This document shows, piece by piece, positions 25,198-34,718 of a DNA stretch of 64,000 bases; within the stretch, counting starts at the first letter, position 1; the number at the start of each line of letters is the position of its first letter. A program made the translations under genes and the position numbers. Under the pieces are notes generated by a model that made no database searches, was not told the DNA's origin, and was given only the letters and a program-made list of their open reading frames with translations. The stretch is from a virus: positions 32,344-96,343 of IMG/VR virus record IMGVR_UViG_3300013093_000028. One strand, given 5' to 3'.

Positions 25198-25214
25198 TAT
25201 TTGATACTAATATG

Positions 25215-25239
25215 AAAAGGGCTCTTGTAGCCCTTTTTC
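25215..25239 (+). terminator. Rho-independent terminator
   Basis: Perfect 9-bp stem AAAAGGGCT/AGCCCTTTT with a 5-nt loop, running into a T tract. It closes the decoration gene unit. Confidence 0.9.
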
Positions 25240-25265
25240 ATTTTGTGCGTACACAAACAGATTAG

Positions 25266-25272
25266 GTAAATA
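25266..25272 (+). promoter_or_regulatory. Late-promoter-like motif with predicted start at the AUG
   Basis: GTAAATA is followed by 5 nt and then the ATG at 25278. In T4 late promoters transcription starts 6 nt after the last A of the motif, which here is the A of the ATG. The terminator at 25215-25239 means the gene needs its own promoter, and no other candidate lies between. Confidence 0.5.
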
Positions 25273-25277
25273 TTGGT

Positions 25278-25811
25278 ATGAGTACACTTTGGACATCGCC
25301 AACAATTATTACGCAGTATGATGAACCTGGCGCTGAACAAGGTTTAGAATTATCAAATGTTGCTTGGGACGATTCTCAAAATTTTGGTCAACTGATTTCT
25401 AATAGCGGATCATTGACTACTAAAGGACAGCTACAGCATATAGCTCGTGCGCCCAAGGTAGATTTAACAACAAAAACTTTTTATCTACGACTTTCTGGAT
25501 TCAATTTTGTTAATTTACCTGAAGTTCTTTCTGGAATACAACTAAGGCTAACTGCTAATAGGGGAGGACGAGTAACAGATGAAACAATTCAACTCTGCCT
25601 AAACAATGCTGGCATCGGCGATAATTATGGCACACTTAATCTGGACCCAATAAAATTTTATGGTGGTCCCACAGATTTATGGAAAACGGAATTGAGTATA
25701 CAAGATATAGTAGATCCAACATTTGGAGTAATTTTAAGATTCCAAGCACATCCAAGATATCCGCACCGAGACGGTGTTTATATCAACCATGTTGAATTAC
25801 AGATATCCTAA
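25278..25811 (+). CDS. Virion structural protein, first gene of the fibre block
   Basis: This 177-residue, beta-rich protein has no recognised domain. Features are TKTFYLRLSGFNFVNLPEVL, GIQLRLTANRGGRVTDETIQ and the end YINHVELQIS. The alternation of short strands with Gly/Asn turns and the closing strand pattern suggest a jelly-roll-like fold. It opens the 25-55 kb appendage block and is 28 nt from the 2822-residue protein, so it may be an adaptor or a short fibre. There is no Shine-Dalgarno; the start is set by the late motif directly upstream. Confidence 0.65.
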   Translation: MSTLWTSPTIITQYDEPGAEQGLELSNVAWDDSQNFGQLISNSGSLTTKGQLQHIARAPKVDLTTKTFYLRLSGFNFVNLPEVLSGIQLRLTANRGGRVTDETIQLCLNNAGIGDNYGTLNLDPIKFYGGPTDLWKTELSIQDIVDPTFGVILRFQAHPRYPHRDGVYINHVELQIS

Positions 25812-25814
25812 AAC

Positions 25815-25822
25815 AATAAATA
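25815..25822 (+). promoter_or_regulatory. Late-promoter-like motif before the 2822-residue gene
   Basis: AATAAATA, 17 nt before the ATG at 25840, with AAAGGAA as ribosome site in between. Confidence 0.4.
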
Positions 25823-25839
25823 CTCTAAAGGAATAAGAA

Positions 25840-28800
25840 ATGACCACTGTAACGGTATCCGGAACTCGAGTACAAACCCCGCAAGGGATAACAAATTTAT
25901 CCGCACCTAATGGCGGAGTTACCATCAGTTCTACTAACACGAACATTACAGGTAACACCAATATAGGCGGAAATACATTTATTTCCAACACGCTGACGGT
26001 GGCATTACAGAGTACCTTAACTGGACAGGTAAGTATTCTATCTCCCTTGGCTTCTACCGGTACACAATCTGGCGGATTAACAGTTGTTGGTGGTGTGGGT
26101 ATTGGCGGTGTAGTGTTTATTGGTAGTACCACAAACGTTGAAGCTAACTTAAATGTATTAAGTGCCACAACAATTACTGGAACTTTGGAAGTTATGGGGT
26201 TGCTAAACACAGCCACAACTGCCACAACTGGTATTGTTATTAAGCCTAATTCAGACAACGTTGGTAATCCAATAAATCTTCTTTACACAAATACTAACAT
26301 TTATGACACTGCAGCTCATAGACAGCTAGGTGCTGTATATGTTAATGGTGGTGTTGGCATTGAAAAAGATCTAAACGTAGGCGGATTCATTTACGGTCGT
26401 ATTCAGCAAGCCACTACCTCACAAAGTTTCCAAGTTACTGCTACTAACGTTAATCAAATATTCTATCCAACATTTGCTCAATTTAGTGCTACGACAACTG
26501 GATCTGTTTACAGTCCAAATTACATTGATGATGTATCTAGTGGTACTAACACCAGCACAGGTGGATTAACTTATAATCCATTCTTGGGTCAATTAACATC
26601 TGATCAAGTACAAGTAGCCGCTAACTACAATTCAACAAGCACAACCACCGGTGCTCTACAAGTTACTGGCGGTGCTGGTATTGGACAAGATGTTCACATT
26701 GGCGGTAAAGCCTACGCAGAAGCAGTTTATACAAATTTATTGGCCAGTACACAAGGTGACATTGCTGTTAAACCAGCAGGTCAACTAACTGACATTTTTG
26801 GTGACATTCGTGTTCGTGGTGTTAATCCTTTGGGTACAGGCCCGGTAGTTACTAACACATTGTATGTAACAATGGACGGTGATGATACCAATGATGGTCG
26901 TGCTATGGACGCAAGTCGTGCTTGCCGTACCATTGGTGGCGCTATGAAGAGCCCATACTATCAACCAGGTACACAGATTCGAGTTAGTGCTGGACACTAC
27001 TTTGAAAATAATCCATTGCCAATGAAGCCATATACCAGCGTTATGGGCAGTGACATTCGTACAACAGAAATTGAACCAATTAATAAGACACAGGATTTGT
27101 TCCATGTAAATTCTGGTTGCTATTTGGCATTCATGCAGTTCTGTCAAGGACGTAGCGGATTGTTGCCAGGCAACTACTATACCAATGGCTATAATCGTGG
27201 TGCTTATGCCACTGCTTTCCCACCACAAACTGGTGCCAATAGAATTGATCTATTCCACTCACCATATATTCAGAACTGTACAAATCTTTCTGGACCATGG
27301 TTACAAGATGCTAGTCTATTCCAGCCTGATGGCACTGTTCAAGTTCCCATTGCTGTAGGTACTGCTACATGGGTAGCAAACACAACCAGTATGATAGTCA
27401 CATTAGATCATTCAATATCTACAGGTACTATAGTACAAGGTATGTCTATGAATCAAGGTCCGCAACACAAGGGGTTCTTTGATGCTAGAACATTGTTATT
27501 AGCTAATATACCATTTTTACAATCTCAAGTTGTTAGCTTTGTTGATCAAACATTTAATAGTGGTAGTTTTTCATATGATAAATCACAGTGCTACCGAGAT
27601 ACTGGGTTAATTATTGATGCTATTGGTCTTGATATGTTATATCAAGGTCAAACAGAAACCACATTTGCTGGACTTCAATATTGGAGTCAAGATGTTGGAT
27701 ACACAGGCCTAATTGCTGAAGAAATTGCTACAACAACCAACGCAATTAGTTATTTTAGCACACTAACATTTGCTATTGCTGATGCGATTGATGTAAGCGG
27801 AAATTCTTCTAACACACTAAGTAATTTGTTTGGCGATATTTTAGAAATTTTGAATGTGGGTCCTGCTGATGCTTTTGGAACTGGAGTTTCAAATGCGTTC
27901 ATTACCCCCAGTTTGCCATCAACTGACGTAACCACTGTTGCTGTATATAATGCCTTGATTGCGGCTATACCTACTATTGCTTTGGAAACTGTTAATTGGA
28001 TCAATGCCAATAATCCAGGATTTGTTTATAGTACATCCACATGTTATCGAGATGTAGGCTACATGATTCAAAGTGTGGCCTTTGACTTGTTGACTAATAG
28101 CAACTGGCAAAGTATTAAATCTGGAGTTTACTACTACGGGTACGATTCAAGTCTCACAGCTATTCCAAACGAGATATCTCAAACCACAGTAGCATACGAT
28201 TATATTAAAGCAATTATACCAAATATTGTACAAGGACAACAACTAAGTACACAATTTAGTACAGCTACTCAGATTATCAACGGGTATCTGCCTGCTACTT
28301 CTTACGAATCAGCAACGCTTCAAAACAGTATTGATTATCTTACAAGCATTATTACCAACGGCCCAAGTGTGGCCGGAGCACAAGCACCTATCAATTATAA
28401 CGAGTCAGGAAATATTGAAGTAATAAATGCCTGGAAGTTATTAGAAGCCAATAGAAGTTTTATTCAAGCAGAAGTAGTTGCCTATGTTGACAGTCAATTC
28501 AATACATTCTCATACAATAGAGAATTGTGCTACAGAGATACCGGTATTTTAATTGAAAATGTATCTTATGATGCCACATTTGGCGGCAACGCTAAATCTA
28601 TTGAATCTGGCCTAGCATACTGGAACGGAGCAGTTAGTGTAATTGCTGGTCAACAACCACAAACAGCGGCAGCCATTAACTATCTAAATTCATTGTGCCA
28701 ACAAGTTATTACTAACACTACATGTACCATACTTGCCCCAGTATATGGAATATCATCTGGAACTCAAGTTATCAATACAGTATTGAACAACGGTTCAGTA

Positions 28801-31800
28801 GCTAGTTCTAGTATTGCTTCATGTTTTAATATCATTACTAATATTATACAAAATGGCCCATCTGCCGCACCTGAATCATTCAGTAGCAGTGCTGCCGATG
28901 CCGCATATCTAAGTGCTGAAGTATTGATGCAGTTGAATAGAAAATTCATCCAAGAAGATACAATTAACTGGATCAACAACACCTTCCAAGCCTTCCCATA
29001 TAATAAAGTAAAATGTGAAAGAGATATTGGAGTTGTTCTAAATTCTGTAATAGAAGATGTTTTATTCCCAACTAGTTCTTTCAGTCAAAGCACATTTGCT
29101 GGGCTACAATACTACAGTCAAAGCACAAGTACACAGTCGATTATACCTAACGAAATTAATCAAACAATAGAGGCTGTGGCGTACCTAAGCGATCTAAGTG
29201 CTAAAATTGTACAAAATATTACACCAGCAGATGATTTAGTGGCACGTTATCAAACAGCGGTTCCACAAGTCACTAATTTAACTCCAGCCAATGCTGCCGA
29301 AGCAGCCATTGTACAGGCAAACTACAATAATATTTTAAAAATATTAAATGGTCAAACCACTGGTTGGACTGATCAATTAGAATTTGGATTCACAGCCAGC
29401 AGATTTTTAAGTGTCAAAAATGCCTATGCCTTATTACAGGCCAATAAAGCATATTTAGAAGCTGAAGTTGTGGCCTATATTAACGCAACCAATCCTGGAT
29501 TTAGTACTACATATAATCAAGCAACTTGTAAGAGAGACATTGGTTATATGACAGACTGTGTAAGTTTTGATTTGCTATATGGTGGTAACAAACAAAGTAT
29601 CCAAGCAGGTTTATACTACTATGGTTTCATAAGCACAGTGTCTAACATTGCGAATGAATCCACACAAACAGTAGCGGCATTTACATACATGTCAAACTTG
29701 GTTGGCGAAGTTATACAAAATATTCCTGTTATAGCATTGTCTACAGCTACACAAAATTTAGTGGCAGCGCCAGCAGTTACAAACACAGCAACGATTAATT
29801 TGTTTGCTCAGGCATTTAGTACCATAACAAATATTATTACTAATGGACCAAGTGTTGCCGCTGACGCAAGTCCTATTAGTCTAGTTGAAACAACATCAAC
29901 TGATGCGCTAAATGCCCTAACAATTCTACAAGCTAACCTTAGCTTTATTCAAGCTGAAGTTTTACAATATATTGATAATGCTTATCAATCAGTGCCTTAT
30001 ACCTACAACACCACAACATGTTATAGAGATACTGGGTTAATTATTGACAGCATTGCCACAGACATGTTGTACGATAGCATAAGCGAAAGTACATTTGCTG
30101 GCCTACAATATTGGAATCAAGGCGGTCTGACTGGATTAATTGGTGTTGAATTGACAACAACCACAGCGGCAATTAACTTTGCTAGCTCATTGACAGTGGC
30201 ATTAATATCAGATACTGATGCGCAAGCAACTGTAACTGGATTGTTTAATCAAATTACATCCATATTAAATGGCGGAACAGCTGGAATTACGGATCAAATA
30301 ACTAGTAATGGCTTACCAAGCACAACTGGTACTATTGTCACGGCCTATAACACAATTCAAAACAATATTGCGTCAATACAGCAACAGACTATAAATTGGA
30401 TCAATTATACATATCCGTCATTTGTTTATAGTACATCAACTTGCTATAGAGACCTTGGTTATATTTTAAACAGTGTGAGTTTTGACCTATTACACGGCGG
30501 TAACAAGCAAAGCATTAAATCTGGTGCTTACTACTATTCTTATATTTCCACAAGTAGTCAGGTATCTACAGAAATGCCTGAAGTTATTGCGGCTTATGAT
30601 TTTGTTTCTGATCTAGTTCGTTATGTAGTACTGGCTGAGCCAGCACCTAGAGTATTCCAAACTGGCACTGTTCAGGTAACTACCTTGCCGGCAGCTACTA
30701 ATGATGAAGTAGGCACCTTACAGGGTAATTTAACTATTATCACTGATATTATCAGTAATGGACCGTCGGCAGCAGGGCCAAAATTACCAATTGGACAAAC
30801 AATAGATTCAAATCCAAATGTTCTAAATGCCTACAATCTATTGGAAGCCAACAGATCATTTATACAAGAAGAAACAATAGCATTTATAAATGGCACATTT
30901 GTAAGGCCTGGTCCATCATTTAGTTATAATGAAGATCTATGCTACAGAGATACAGGATTAATTGTTGATGCTGTTTCGCAAGATGTATTATTAGGTGGTA
31001 ATCAGAAGTCTATCGAAGCTGGACTAGCATATTGGAATCAAGGTTACAATTATGTAACTGGACAAGAAACTACTACCACTTTAGCGATTAGCCATGCTAG
31101 GGATTTAGCACTGAAAATTATTTCTAATGAACCAATAGTTGCTCAACCACAGACTGAAACTAAACAAATAATAAATCCGTTTTATAGTTATGGAAGCGCC
31201 TATATGCCTAAACAGGCAGTGGCTAGAAGTTTTAATATTGTAACAGATATTATTAATCGTGGGCCACTGTATGCTCCTATTTTATATCCAGGTAGCGGGT
31301 TAGTTAATACAACTGGATTAAATGCTTTAGATGTACAGATTGCTCCTAAGGTAACTAGTGTACAACAATTGACATCAAATACTTACTTGATAGGTATGAG
31401 TACATCAACAGTGGGATTTGGTGATTATGCTACACTATATTTTGGTGACACTTACATATGGCCTCTACAGGATCCTCAGGTTGAAGCACTAGCACTTCAG
31501 TACACAGGTCATACTGGTACATGGGATCTACGTAAATTTGACCCAATTGGTGGTATGGGTGGATCCTTAGTTGACGGTGCCGTTATTAGTGATCGTAGTC
31601 CAATTCAATCTTTTGTTTATGATGCGTTTACACAATTAACACAAGGTGGTCGTGGGGTACACATTACCAATGATGGTTATGCACAGTTAGTTTCTGTGTT
31701 TACAATTTTCTCAAGTGTAGGCGTTCAAGTTGATAACGGTGGTATTGCCTCTATTGTTAACAGTAATGCTAACTTTGGTGATCTTTGCTTGGTTGCTAAG

Positions 31801-34308
31801 GGTTATGGACTACGTAAATTCAGCGGTACTGTTTATAATCCTGCTTATATTGCTTACCCATATAGCCCAGGTCCAACTGGTTTAAATCAATACTATCCAC
31901 AAGGCTTCTGGCCAAAGAACAGTAATGTTGAAATTTTCATTCCAGATCCTACTAATCGTCCGCACATATCATTGGTTATGGAAGTTGTACCTCCAACTGA
32001 GTATATTAACTATGCTGGCAATGTTGTTCCGTACACAAACAGTCAAGGCTTCCCAGGATTCCTAAATGCTCAACCAAGTACAAGTACTATAACAACTGGC
32101 AGTATCACAATCAATAACATTGATATAACCGGCATTGCTGTGGGCAATTTTGTATATATTACGGATCAATTTGGTTACACATACGATAGTTTCCCGTATG
32201 TTCATGATGAATTTGGTCGTTACTTAGATAGCAACGGTAATATAACCACCACAGTAACTAACTATATACCAAATGCGAATTACGGTATTCAATATTTCAC
32301 AACAGGTACCTATGTTACTGATGTCAACTATCAAAGTGTAACATTCAATTACGCTCTACCAACTGGCGGCGGATTTGCAGATAACCCTAACTATTTTACT
32401 TTCTACTTCTGTGGCAAGGCCTACTACACAGTATTGAGTAGTATTGTAGCAGACAATCCATATGTGACTGGTACAAATATTCTTTCTACCAGCAATAGAA
32501 ATATCACAGTGGATCAAGTAGAGGCACATATTAATTCATTAGAGTTTTTGAATGAGTTGGTTGATAATATTACAGGTAACATACCTGTACAGACTATCCA
32601 AACTGGAACACAAACAAGTACACAAACATTCTTGTTAACGGTTCAAGGGGGAGCCGATGCTAACACATTCATTGATCTAAGATTCAATGAAATGATAACA
32701 ATCATTGGAGCCACATCAAGTACATATAACACAGTAGTGCCACCAAATCTAGTAAAGACATCTGGTACAATTCCACAAGGAGCAGGTAGTGCTATATCTC
32801 TAATAGAAGCAAATATGAGTTTCTTAGAAGATGAAATATCAGCATTTGTGGAAACATTGACCAATACCAGTACATTCGCATACAATCAAACAACATGCGC
32901 ACGTGATTTAGGCTATGTTCTAAATGGCACATACTATGATGTTGCTCTTGGAACAAATTATAACGGTGTGACATCTGGACTAGCTTATGCTCGCGGTACT
33001 GCGTATGCTGTTACAGCAACAGAATTAGTGGCAACAATTAATGCCTATGATTTTGCTCAACAACAATCGGCTCAGGCATTGGCCAGTAATGCTACTGCGG
33101 TGGCAAGAAGTACTGCTGAGTTTGATGAGATTAAGAATATTTTAGCTAATGGGGCTTCGGTGGCAAATGTTGTTACTTTCCCTGCTCCTACAAACGCTAC
33201 AACTTCAACTATAAATGCTGTAGCACAATTAACTGCCAACAAGTCATTCCTACAATCTGAAATAATTGCTTGGATCGCAGCCAACTATTCATATCTAACA
33301 TATAATAGTGCGGCATGTTATCGAGATGTCGGTTTCCTAATTGACGCCATGTGTTATGATGTTATGTACGGTGGAAATAGTGCCACACTAATTGCCGCTA
33401 ACGCATACTTTAACAGCGCAGGACAGCTGGTAATCGCAGGCAGTGAAACAGCGGCTACCAGTGCGGCCTACTATTACTTGTCGCAAATAGCTCAAAATGT
33501 TGTTTTAGGACAAACAGTAACACCGAGTGCTGGAAATACCCAAACGCAAAGTCAAAACGGTAATTACGGATCCAGTACACAAACAGGTCAAATATCCAAT
33601 AATTTTGCCATAATTTACAGTGCCATTCAAAATGCCACTCCACCCACAGCCACACAAGTCAACCCTGATTTGTCATGGGTAGATTCTGGTATATTGGCCG
33701 CCGCCAATTATTTGGCAAGCCAACAAACAACTATTATAAATGACACAATTAGTTACATTAATACATCGTTTAACACAGGCCCCGGTAGCAATCAAATTAA
33801 ATTGACTCCTGCTCAAGCATTGAAATGTAAGCGAGATATTGGTGTTACTCTACAAAGATTAATCTATGACCTAGAAACAGGTGGTAATTATAATAGTGTA
33901 CAGGTTGGACTGAGCTATTGGGGTCTAGATGGTACTCATCACATTGTGAGTTTAGGCGAAAATGTAACAGATGCTACATTATTCCCGGATGGAGCAACCG
34001 TGAACTTCTATCAACGTAGTTATATTAGTGCGTCTGGATACGTATTTGAATATGTGGGTGCTGGTACTAACTATGGCGCACTACCACAGTTTGGTATTGC
34101 TGATCCAGTACAATCTAAAGAAACTGTACAATTAGATACAGGTAAAGTATTCTTTACATCAACTGACCAAAACGGTGACTTCCGTATTGGTCCAGGATTA
34201 GTTATCAGTCAAGCAACAGGTGTTCTAAGCGGTAGAACATTTACTAAATCGCTATTTGCTAATTTGACTCCATTTATCTTAGCAATTGAAGGCGGCGGAA
34301 CATTCTAA
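25840..34308 (+). CDS. Giant repeat-containing virion appendage protein (2822 residues)
   Basis: The N-terminal ~300 residues contain three GALxVxGGVGIxxxxxVGG modules. At about 340-455 is a beta-helix-like region (TMDGDDTNDGRAMDASRACR, then PYYQPGTQIRVSAGHYFENN) found in large structural proteins of cyanophages. From about 580 to 1710 and again from about 2330 to 2680 there are 11 alpha-helical repeats marked C-x-R-D-x-G. Between them (about 1900-1990) is a second right-handed-helix-like segment (GGRGVHITNDGYAQLVSVFT). The C-terminus reads STDQNGDFRIGPGLVISQAT, also seen in cyanophage relatives. Conserved Cys and aromatic residues in each repeat suggest structural packing rather than catalysis. 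Likely a fibre, whisker or baseplate-attached appendage that is assembled late. Confidence 0.75.
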   Translation: MTTVTVSGTRVQTPQGITNLSAPNGGVTISSTNTNITGNTNIGGNTFISNTLTVALQSTLTGQVSILSPLASTGTQSGGLTVVGGVGIGGVVFIGSTTNVEANLNVLSATTITGTLEVMGLLNTATTATTGIVIKPNSDNVGNPINLLYTNTNIYDTAAHRQLGAVYVNGGVGIEKDLNVGGFIYGRIQQATTSQSFQVTATNVNQIFYPTFAQFSATTTGSVYSPNYIDDVSSGTNTSTGGLTYNPFLGQLTSDQVQVAANYNSTSTTTGALQVTGGAGIGQDVHIGGKAYAEAVYTNLLASTQGDIAVKPAGQLTDIFGDIRVRGVNPLGTGPVVTNTLYVTMDGDDTNDGRAMDASRACRTIGGAMKSPYYQPGTQIRVSAGHYFENNPLPMKPYTSVMGSDIRTTEIEPINKTQDLFHVNSGCYLAFMQFCQGRSGLLPGNYYTNGYNRGAYATAFPPQTGANRIDLFHSPYIQNCTNLSGPWLQDASLFQPDGTVQVPIAVGTATWVANTTSMIVTLDHSISTGTIVQGMSMNQGPQHKGFFDARTLLLANIPFLQSQVVSFVDQTFNSGSFSYDKSQCYRDTGLIIDAIGLDMLYQGQTETTFAGLQYWSQDVGYTGLIAEEIATTTNAISYFSTLTFAIADAIDVSGNSSNTLSNLFGDILEILNVGPADAFGTGVSNAFITPSLPSTDVTTVAVYNALIAAIPTIALETVNWINANNPGFVYSTSTCYRDVGYMIQSVAFDLLTNSNWQSIKSGVYYYGYDSSLTAIPNEISQTTVAYDYIKAIIPNIVQGQQLSTQFSTATQIINGYLPATSYESATLQNSIDYLTSIITNGPSVAGAQAPINYNESGNIEVINAWKLLEANRSFIQAEVVAYVDSQFNTFSYNRELCYRDTGILIENVSYDATFGGNAKSIESGLAYWNGAVSVIAGQQPQTAAAINYLNSLCQQVITNTTCTILAPVYGISSGTQVINTVLNNGSVASSSIASCFNIITNIIQNGPSAAPESFSSSAADAAYLSAEVLMQLNRKFIQEDTINWINNTFQAFPYNKVKCERDIGVVLNSVIEDVLFPTSSFSQSTFAGLQYYSQSTSTQSIIPNEINQTIEAVAYLSDLSAKIVQNITPADDLVARYQTAVPQVTNLTPANAAEAAIVQANYNNILKILNGQTTGWTDQLEFGFTASRFLSVKNAYALLQANKAYLEAEVVAYINATNPGFSTTYNQATCKRDIGYMTDCVSFDLLYGGNKQSIQAGLYYYGFISTVSNIANESTQTVAAFTYMSNLVGEVIQNIPVIALSTATQNLVAAPAVTNTATINLFAQAFSTITNIITNGPSVAADASPISLVETTSTDALNALTILQANLSFIQAEVLQYIDNAYQSVPYTYNTTTCYRDTGLIIDSIATDMLYDSISESTFAGLQYWNQGGLTGLIGVELTTTTAAINFASSLTVALISDTDAQATVTGLFNQITSILNGGTAGITDQITSNGLPSTTGTIVTAYNTIQNNIASIQQQTINWINYTYPSFVYSTSTCYRDLGYILNSVSFDLLHGGNKQSIKSGAYYYSYISTSSQVSTEMPEVIAAYDFVSDLVRYVVLAEPAPRVFQTGTVQVTTLPAATNDEVGTLQGNLTIITDIISNGPSAAGPKLPIGQTIDSNPNVLNAYNLLEANRSFIQEETIAFINGTFVRPGPSFSYNEDLCYRDTGLIVDAVSQDVLLGGNQKSIEAGLAYWNQGYNYVTGQETTTTLAISHARDLALKIISNEPIVAQPQTETKQIINPFYSYGSAYMPKQAVARSFNIVTDIINRGPLYAPILYPGSGLVNTTGLNALDVQIAPKVTSVQQLTSNTYLIGMSTSTVGFGDYATLYFGDTYIWPLQDPQVEALALQYTGHTGTWDLRKFDPIGGMGGSLVDGAVISDRSPIQSFVYDAFTQLTQGGRGVHITNDGYAQLVSVFTIFSSVGVQVDNGGIASIVNSNANFGDLCLVAKGYGLRKFSGTVYNPAYIAYPYSPGPTGLNQYYPQGFWPKNSNVEIFIPDPTNRPHISLVMEVVPPTEYINYAGNVVPYTNSQGFPGFLNAQPSTSTITTGSITINNIDITGIAVGNFVYITDQFGYTYDSFPYVHDEFGRYLDSNGNITTTVTNYIPNANYGIQYFTTGTYVTDVNYQSVTFNYALPTGGGFADNPNYFTFYFCGKAYYTVLSSIVADNPYVTGTNILSTSNRNITVDQVEAHINSLEFLNELVDNITGNIPVQTIQTGTQTSTQTFLLTVQGGADANTFIDLRFNEMITIIGATSSTYNTVVPPNLVKTSGTIPQGAGSAISLIEANMSFLEDEISAFVETLTNTSTFAYNQTTCARDLGYVLNGTYYDVALGTNYNGVTSGLAYARGTAYAVTATELVATINAYDFAQQQSAQALASNATAVARSTAEFDEIKNILANGASVANVVTFPAPTNATTSTINAVAQLTANKSFLQSEIIAWIAANYSYLTYNSAACYRDVGFLIDAMCYDVMYGGNSATLIAANAYFNSAGQLVIAGSETAATSAAYYYLSQIAQNVVLGQTVTPSAGNTQTQSQNGNYGSSTQTGQISNNFAIIYSAIQNATPPTATQVNPDLSWVDSGILAAANYLASQQTTIINDTISYINTSFNTGPGSNQIKLTPAQALKCKRDIGVTLQRLIYDLETGGNYNSVQVGLSYWGLDGTHHIVSLGENVTDATLFPDGATVNFYQRSYISASGYVFEYVGAGTNYGALPQFGIADPVQSKETVQLDTGKVFFTSTDQNGDFRIGPGLVISQATGVLSGRTFTKSLFANLTPFILAIEGGGTF
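27589..33837 (+). repeat. Eleven C-x-R-D-x-G helical repeats
   Basis: The marker codons for Cys-x-Arg-Asp start at 27589, 28042, 28527, 29014, 29527, 30019, 30442, 30940, 32895, 33316 and 33826. Spacing is 420-515 nt (about 140-170 residues) except for the 1955-nt gap filled by a beta-helix-like insert. Each unit also has GGNxxSIxSGLxYW-like and NGPSxA-like stretches. Confidence 0.85.
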
Positions 34309-34322
34309 TAAAAGGATAAATC

Positions 34323-34703
34323 ATGGCACAGTTACCATTAAACACGTTTAGGTCAATGACAGCAGTATTAAATACTAGCACAACTACAATTTATGTTGCT
34401 CCAGTTGGAGTAACTAGCATTGTACTAATGGCTCAGATATCAAATATAAGTACGCAGACTACTGGAGTAAGTCTAATTCATCACAGAAATATTCCAATCC
34501 AGCAAAATGCTCAAGGAAATAATGCTCAGCCAGGAAATGTGGATAGTTGCCTAATTGATCAATTTGCCTTGCCAACTAACGATGCGGCAAACGTTTTGAG
34601 CGGAAAATTAATTATTGAAGCTTTAGATAGTGTGAAAGCATGGAGTACGGTTCCAAATTCAGCTCAACTTGTAATGAGTATTTTAGAAAGTTCTAATGGT
34701 TAA
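34323..34703 (+). CDS. Small conserved virion structural protein
   Basis: This 126-residue beta-sandwich-like protein has TTIYVAPVGVTSIVLMAQIS, FALPTNDAANVLSGKLIIEA and the end LVMSILESSNG. The pattern matches small virion proteins that lie beside fibre genes in aquatic T4-like phages. Function is unknown; an adhesin accessory or fibre connector is plausible. AAAGGA before the ATG is the ribosome site. Gaps of 14-15 nt to both neighbours place it in the fibre operon. Confidence 0.65.
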   Translation: MAQLPLNTFRSMTAVLNTSTTTIYVAPVGVTSIVLMAQISNISTQTTGVSLIHHRNIPIQQNAQGNNAQPGNVDSCLIDQFALPTNDAANVLSGKLIIEALDSVKAWSTVPNSAQLVMSILESSNG

Positions 34704-34718
34704 AATAGGGAATAAATC

